A DNA stretch of 64,000 nt from positions 65,745 to 129,744 of the forward strand of contig JABAYF010000016.1 in the NCBI GenBank assembly GCA_018609125.1. Reading direction: 5' to 3'. The stretch is from Candidatus Nanopelagicales bacterium (lineage in GTDB: Bacteria; Actinomycetota; Actinomycetes; S36-B12). The position numbers and the translations under genes are program-made. Positions 62,737 to 64,000 of this stretch are shown here, one piece after another (position 1 is the first letter of the stretch; every line of letters begins with the position of its first letter). The notes beneath the pieces were generated by a model. It made no database searches and was not told the DNA's origin. It saw nothing but the letters and a program-made list of their open reading frames with translations.

Positions 62737-62742
62737 TAGGTC

Positions 62743-63597
62743 ATGTCAGTAGCAGTAAGTGTGGCGAACCTGCGCAAGACCTACGGCGATGTTGTCGCGG
62801 TCGATGATGTCAGCCTGACAATCACTACCGGTGAATGCTTCGCCATCCTCGGGCCCAACGGCGCGGGTAAAACCACGACGGTGGAAATCCTTGAGGGCTA
62901 TAGATCCCGCGATAGCGGCGAGGTTAGCGTTCTCGGCGTCGATCCCGCACACGGTGGTCGTTCATGGCGGGCACAACTGGGTATTGTTTTACAGAGTGCG
63001 CGCGATCTCGGTGATATCACCACACACGAAGCGGTAGCGCACTTCGCCACCTACTACCCTGCACCGGCCGATGTGGATACCACCATCGCTTCCGTGGGAC
63101 TCACCGATAAGGCCGCGGCTCGCATCAGTACCCTTTCCGGCGGTCAACGACGCAGAGTAGACGTTGCCCTCGGACTCATCGGAGCGCCGCAGTTACTGTT
63201 TCTTGATGAACCCACCACCGGCTTCGATCCACAAGCTCGCCGAGAGTTCTGGGTGCTGCTGCAACAGATTAAGGCTGGCGGCACCACGATCATGTTGACC
63301 ACCCACTACCTTGACGAAGCCGAGGCCCTCGCCGACCGGGTCGCAGTTATCGCTGCGGGCCGGGTGATTGCCCTGGACACCCCGGACCAGATTGGCGTCG
63401 GCGAGGACGACTCAGTAGAAGTTTCTTGGCGACAGGACGGCCGAATGCACCGAGAGTTCACCACCAGCCCCACGAGCTTCGTCGGGGAATTGGCCGCCGT
63501 GCTCGGTGGGGAAATTCCCGAACTGGTCATTCGTCGTTCCACTCTGGAAGATCGCTACCTTGCCCTCATTGACCAAGCCCAGAGCTCGACATCGTGA
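62743..63597 (+). CDS. ABC-2 type exporter, ATP-binding protein
   Basis: 284 residues. Walker A GPNGAGKTTTVEIL, Q-loop VLQSARDLGD, signature LSGGQRRRVDVAL, Walker B LLFLDEPTTGFD and the switch histidine in TTHYLDEAEALADR are all intact. It belongs to the DrrA/NatA-like group that drives drug, lipid or polysaccharide export. Its stop overlaps the permease start (GTGA). Confidence 0.95.
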   Translation: MSVAVSVANLRKTYGDVVAVDDVSLTITTGECFAILGPNGAGKTTTVEILEGYRSRDSGEVSVLGVDPAHGGRSWRAQLGIVLQSARDLGDITTHEAVAHFATYYPAPADVDTTIASVGLTDKAAARISTLSGGQRRRVDVALGLIGAPQLLFLDEPTTGFDPQARREFWVLLQQIKAGGTTIMLTTHYLDEAEALADRVAVIAAGRVIALDTPDQIGVGEDDSVEVSWRQDGRMHREFTTSPTSFVGELAAVLGGEIPELVIRRSTLEDRYLALIDQAQSSTS

Positions 63598-64000
63598 GCA
63601 CACCAATGCCAACCGCGTGGAGGATTGGCCGAGGGCGAATCAGCCTGGAACTGCGCCAATTCTTTCGTGATCGCGAATCAGCCGTCTTCAACTTCGCCCT
63701 GCCGGTACTGCTCCTTATCGTTTTCGGTTCCGTCTTCGGTGGTCAAGACCTTGGCGGGACCGATGTAAGTTTCGCCCAATATTTTGTGGCAGGCATGATC
63801 GCCTCGGGAATTCTTTACACCTCATTTCAAAATCTCGCGATCTCGATACCCATCGAACGCGAAGATGGAACGCTAAAGAGGCTGCGTGGCACACCGATGC
63901 CGAAATCGAGTTACTTCATGGGCAAGGTCGGCACCGTTGTGGTCGCCTACGTCGCTCAGATCATTGTGCTCATCACCGTTGGGCGAGTGTTCTACGGACT
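63594..64000 (+). CDS. ABC-2 type exporter, permease (3' end outside window)
   Basis: The GTG overlaps the ATPase stop by 4 bases and opens a frame that runs off the window (135 residues visible). It starts with a basic amphipathic stretch (RIGRGRISLELRQFFRDRES), followed by a first membrane helix (FALPVLLLIVFGSVFG), a second (FVAGMIASGILYTSFQNLA), the conserved cytoplasmic loop EREDGTLKRLRGTPM typical of ABC-2 permeases, and the start of a third helix. Confidence 0.9.
   Translation, partial: MSTPMPTAWRIGRGRISLELRQFFRDRESAVFNFALPVLLLIVFGSVFGGQDLGGTDVSFAQYFVAGMIASGILYTSFQNLAISIPIEREDGTLKRLRGTPMPKSSYFMGKVGTVVVAYVAQIIVLITVGRVFYG

Overview
The window is a gene-dense stretch of chromosome from a moderately high-GC actinobacterium. 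Evidence for this: an HU protein with a lysine/alanine-rich tail (HupB type), GlgE maltosyltransferase, the mismatch endonuclease NucS, an IclR regulator divergent from leuCD, and many start codons preceded 6-8 bases upstream by a TANNNT -10 box with no Shine-Dalgarno site (leaderless transcripts). Up to about 40 kb the gene order follows the hupB-leuDC-gltX-leuB-serA-ilvCNB-gatBAC-ligA-mnmA-iscS-etfAB-Rv3030/31/32-echA17 order known from Mycobacterium tuberculosis. I cannot name the species. No stretch over 300 bases lacks a gene.

Layout. 1-3.5 kb: HU (cut by the window edge), leuDC, divergent IclR regulator. 3.6-3.9 kb: tRNA-Glu and tRNA-Gln. 3.9-21.8 kb: gltX and almost the whole branched-chain amino acid set (cimA, ilvE, leuB, leuA, ilvC, ilvN, ilvB, ilvD) with serA. 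A two-gene light-related module (DUF2256/DUF3253 protein plus a photolyase-like flavoprotein) sits between ilvC and serA. 21.9-33.8 kb: a sugar-dehydrogenase-like lipoprotein, gatBAC, ligA, a MetE-like protein, mnmA, cysteine desulfurase and etfAB. 33.9-49.2 kb: alpha-glucan metabolism (methyltransferase, GH57 branching enzyme, GT4 transferase, glgX, glgP, glgE, glgB), interrupted by an acyltransferase, a methyltransferase and an enoyl-CoA hydratase. 49.2-54.7 kb: a CnoX-like thioredoxin, then meaB, thiolase, methylmalonyl-CoA epimerase, a tiny membrane protein and crotonyl-CoA carboxylase/reductase, which fits C2 assimilation through ethylmalonyl-CoA. 54.8-64 kb: a surface acyltransferase, SDR, hydrolase, zinc-ribbon protein, a double 3-hydroxyacyl-CoA dehydrogenase, an aldehyde dehydrogenase, nucS and an ABC exporter cut by the window edge.

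Two things stand out. First, three branched-chain genes (leuA, ilvB, cimA) are each preceded by a short leader peptide rich in the matching amino acid codons and by hairpins, and in all three the leader start codon lies at the predicted transcription start. The Ile-codon leader in front of cimA is the one I know least precedent for. Second, the photolyase-like protein has its domains in swapped order: the FAD-binding half comes first, with four cysteines placed as in iron-sulfur photolyases, and the alpha/beta antenna-type domain follows. It is translationally coupled to the DUF2256/DUF3253 protein, whose start overlaps the end of ilvC.
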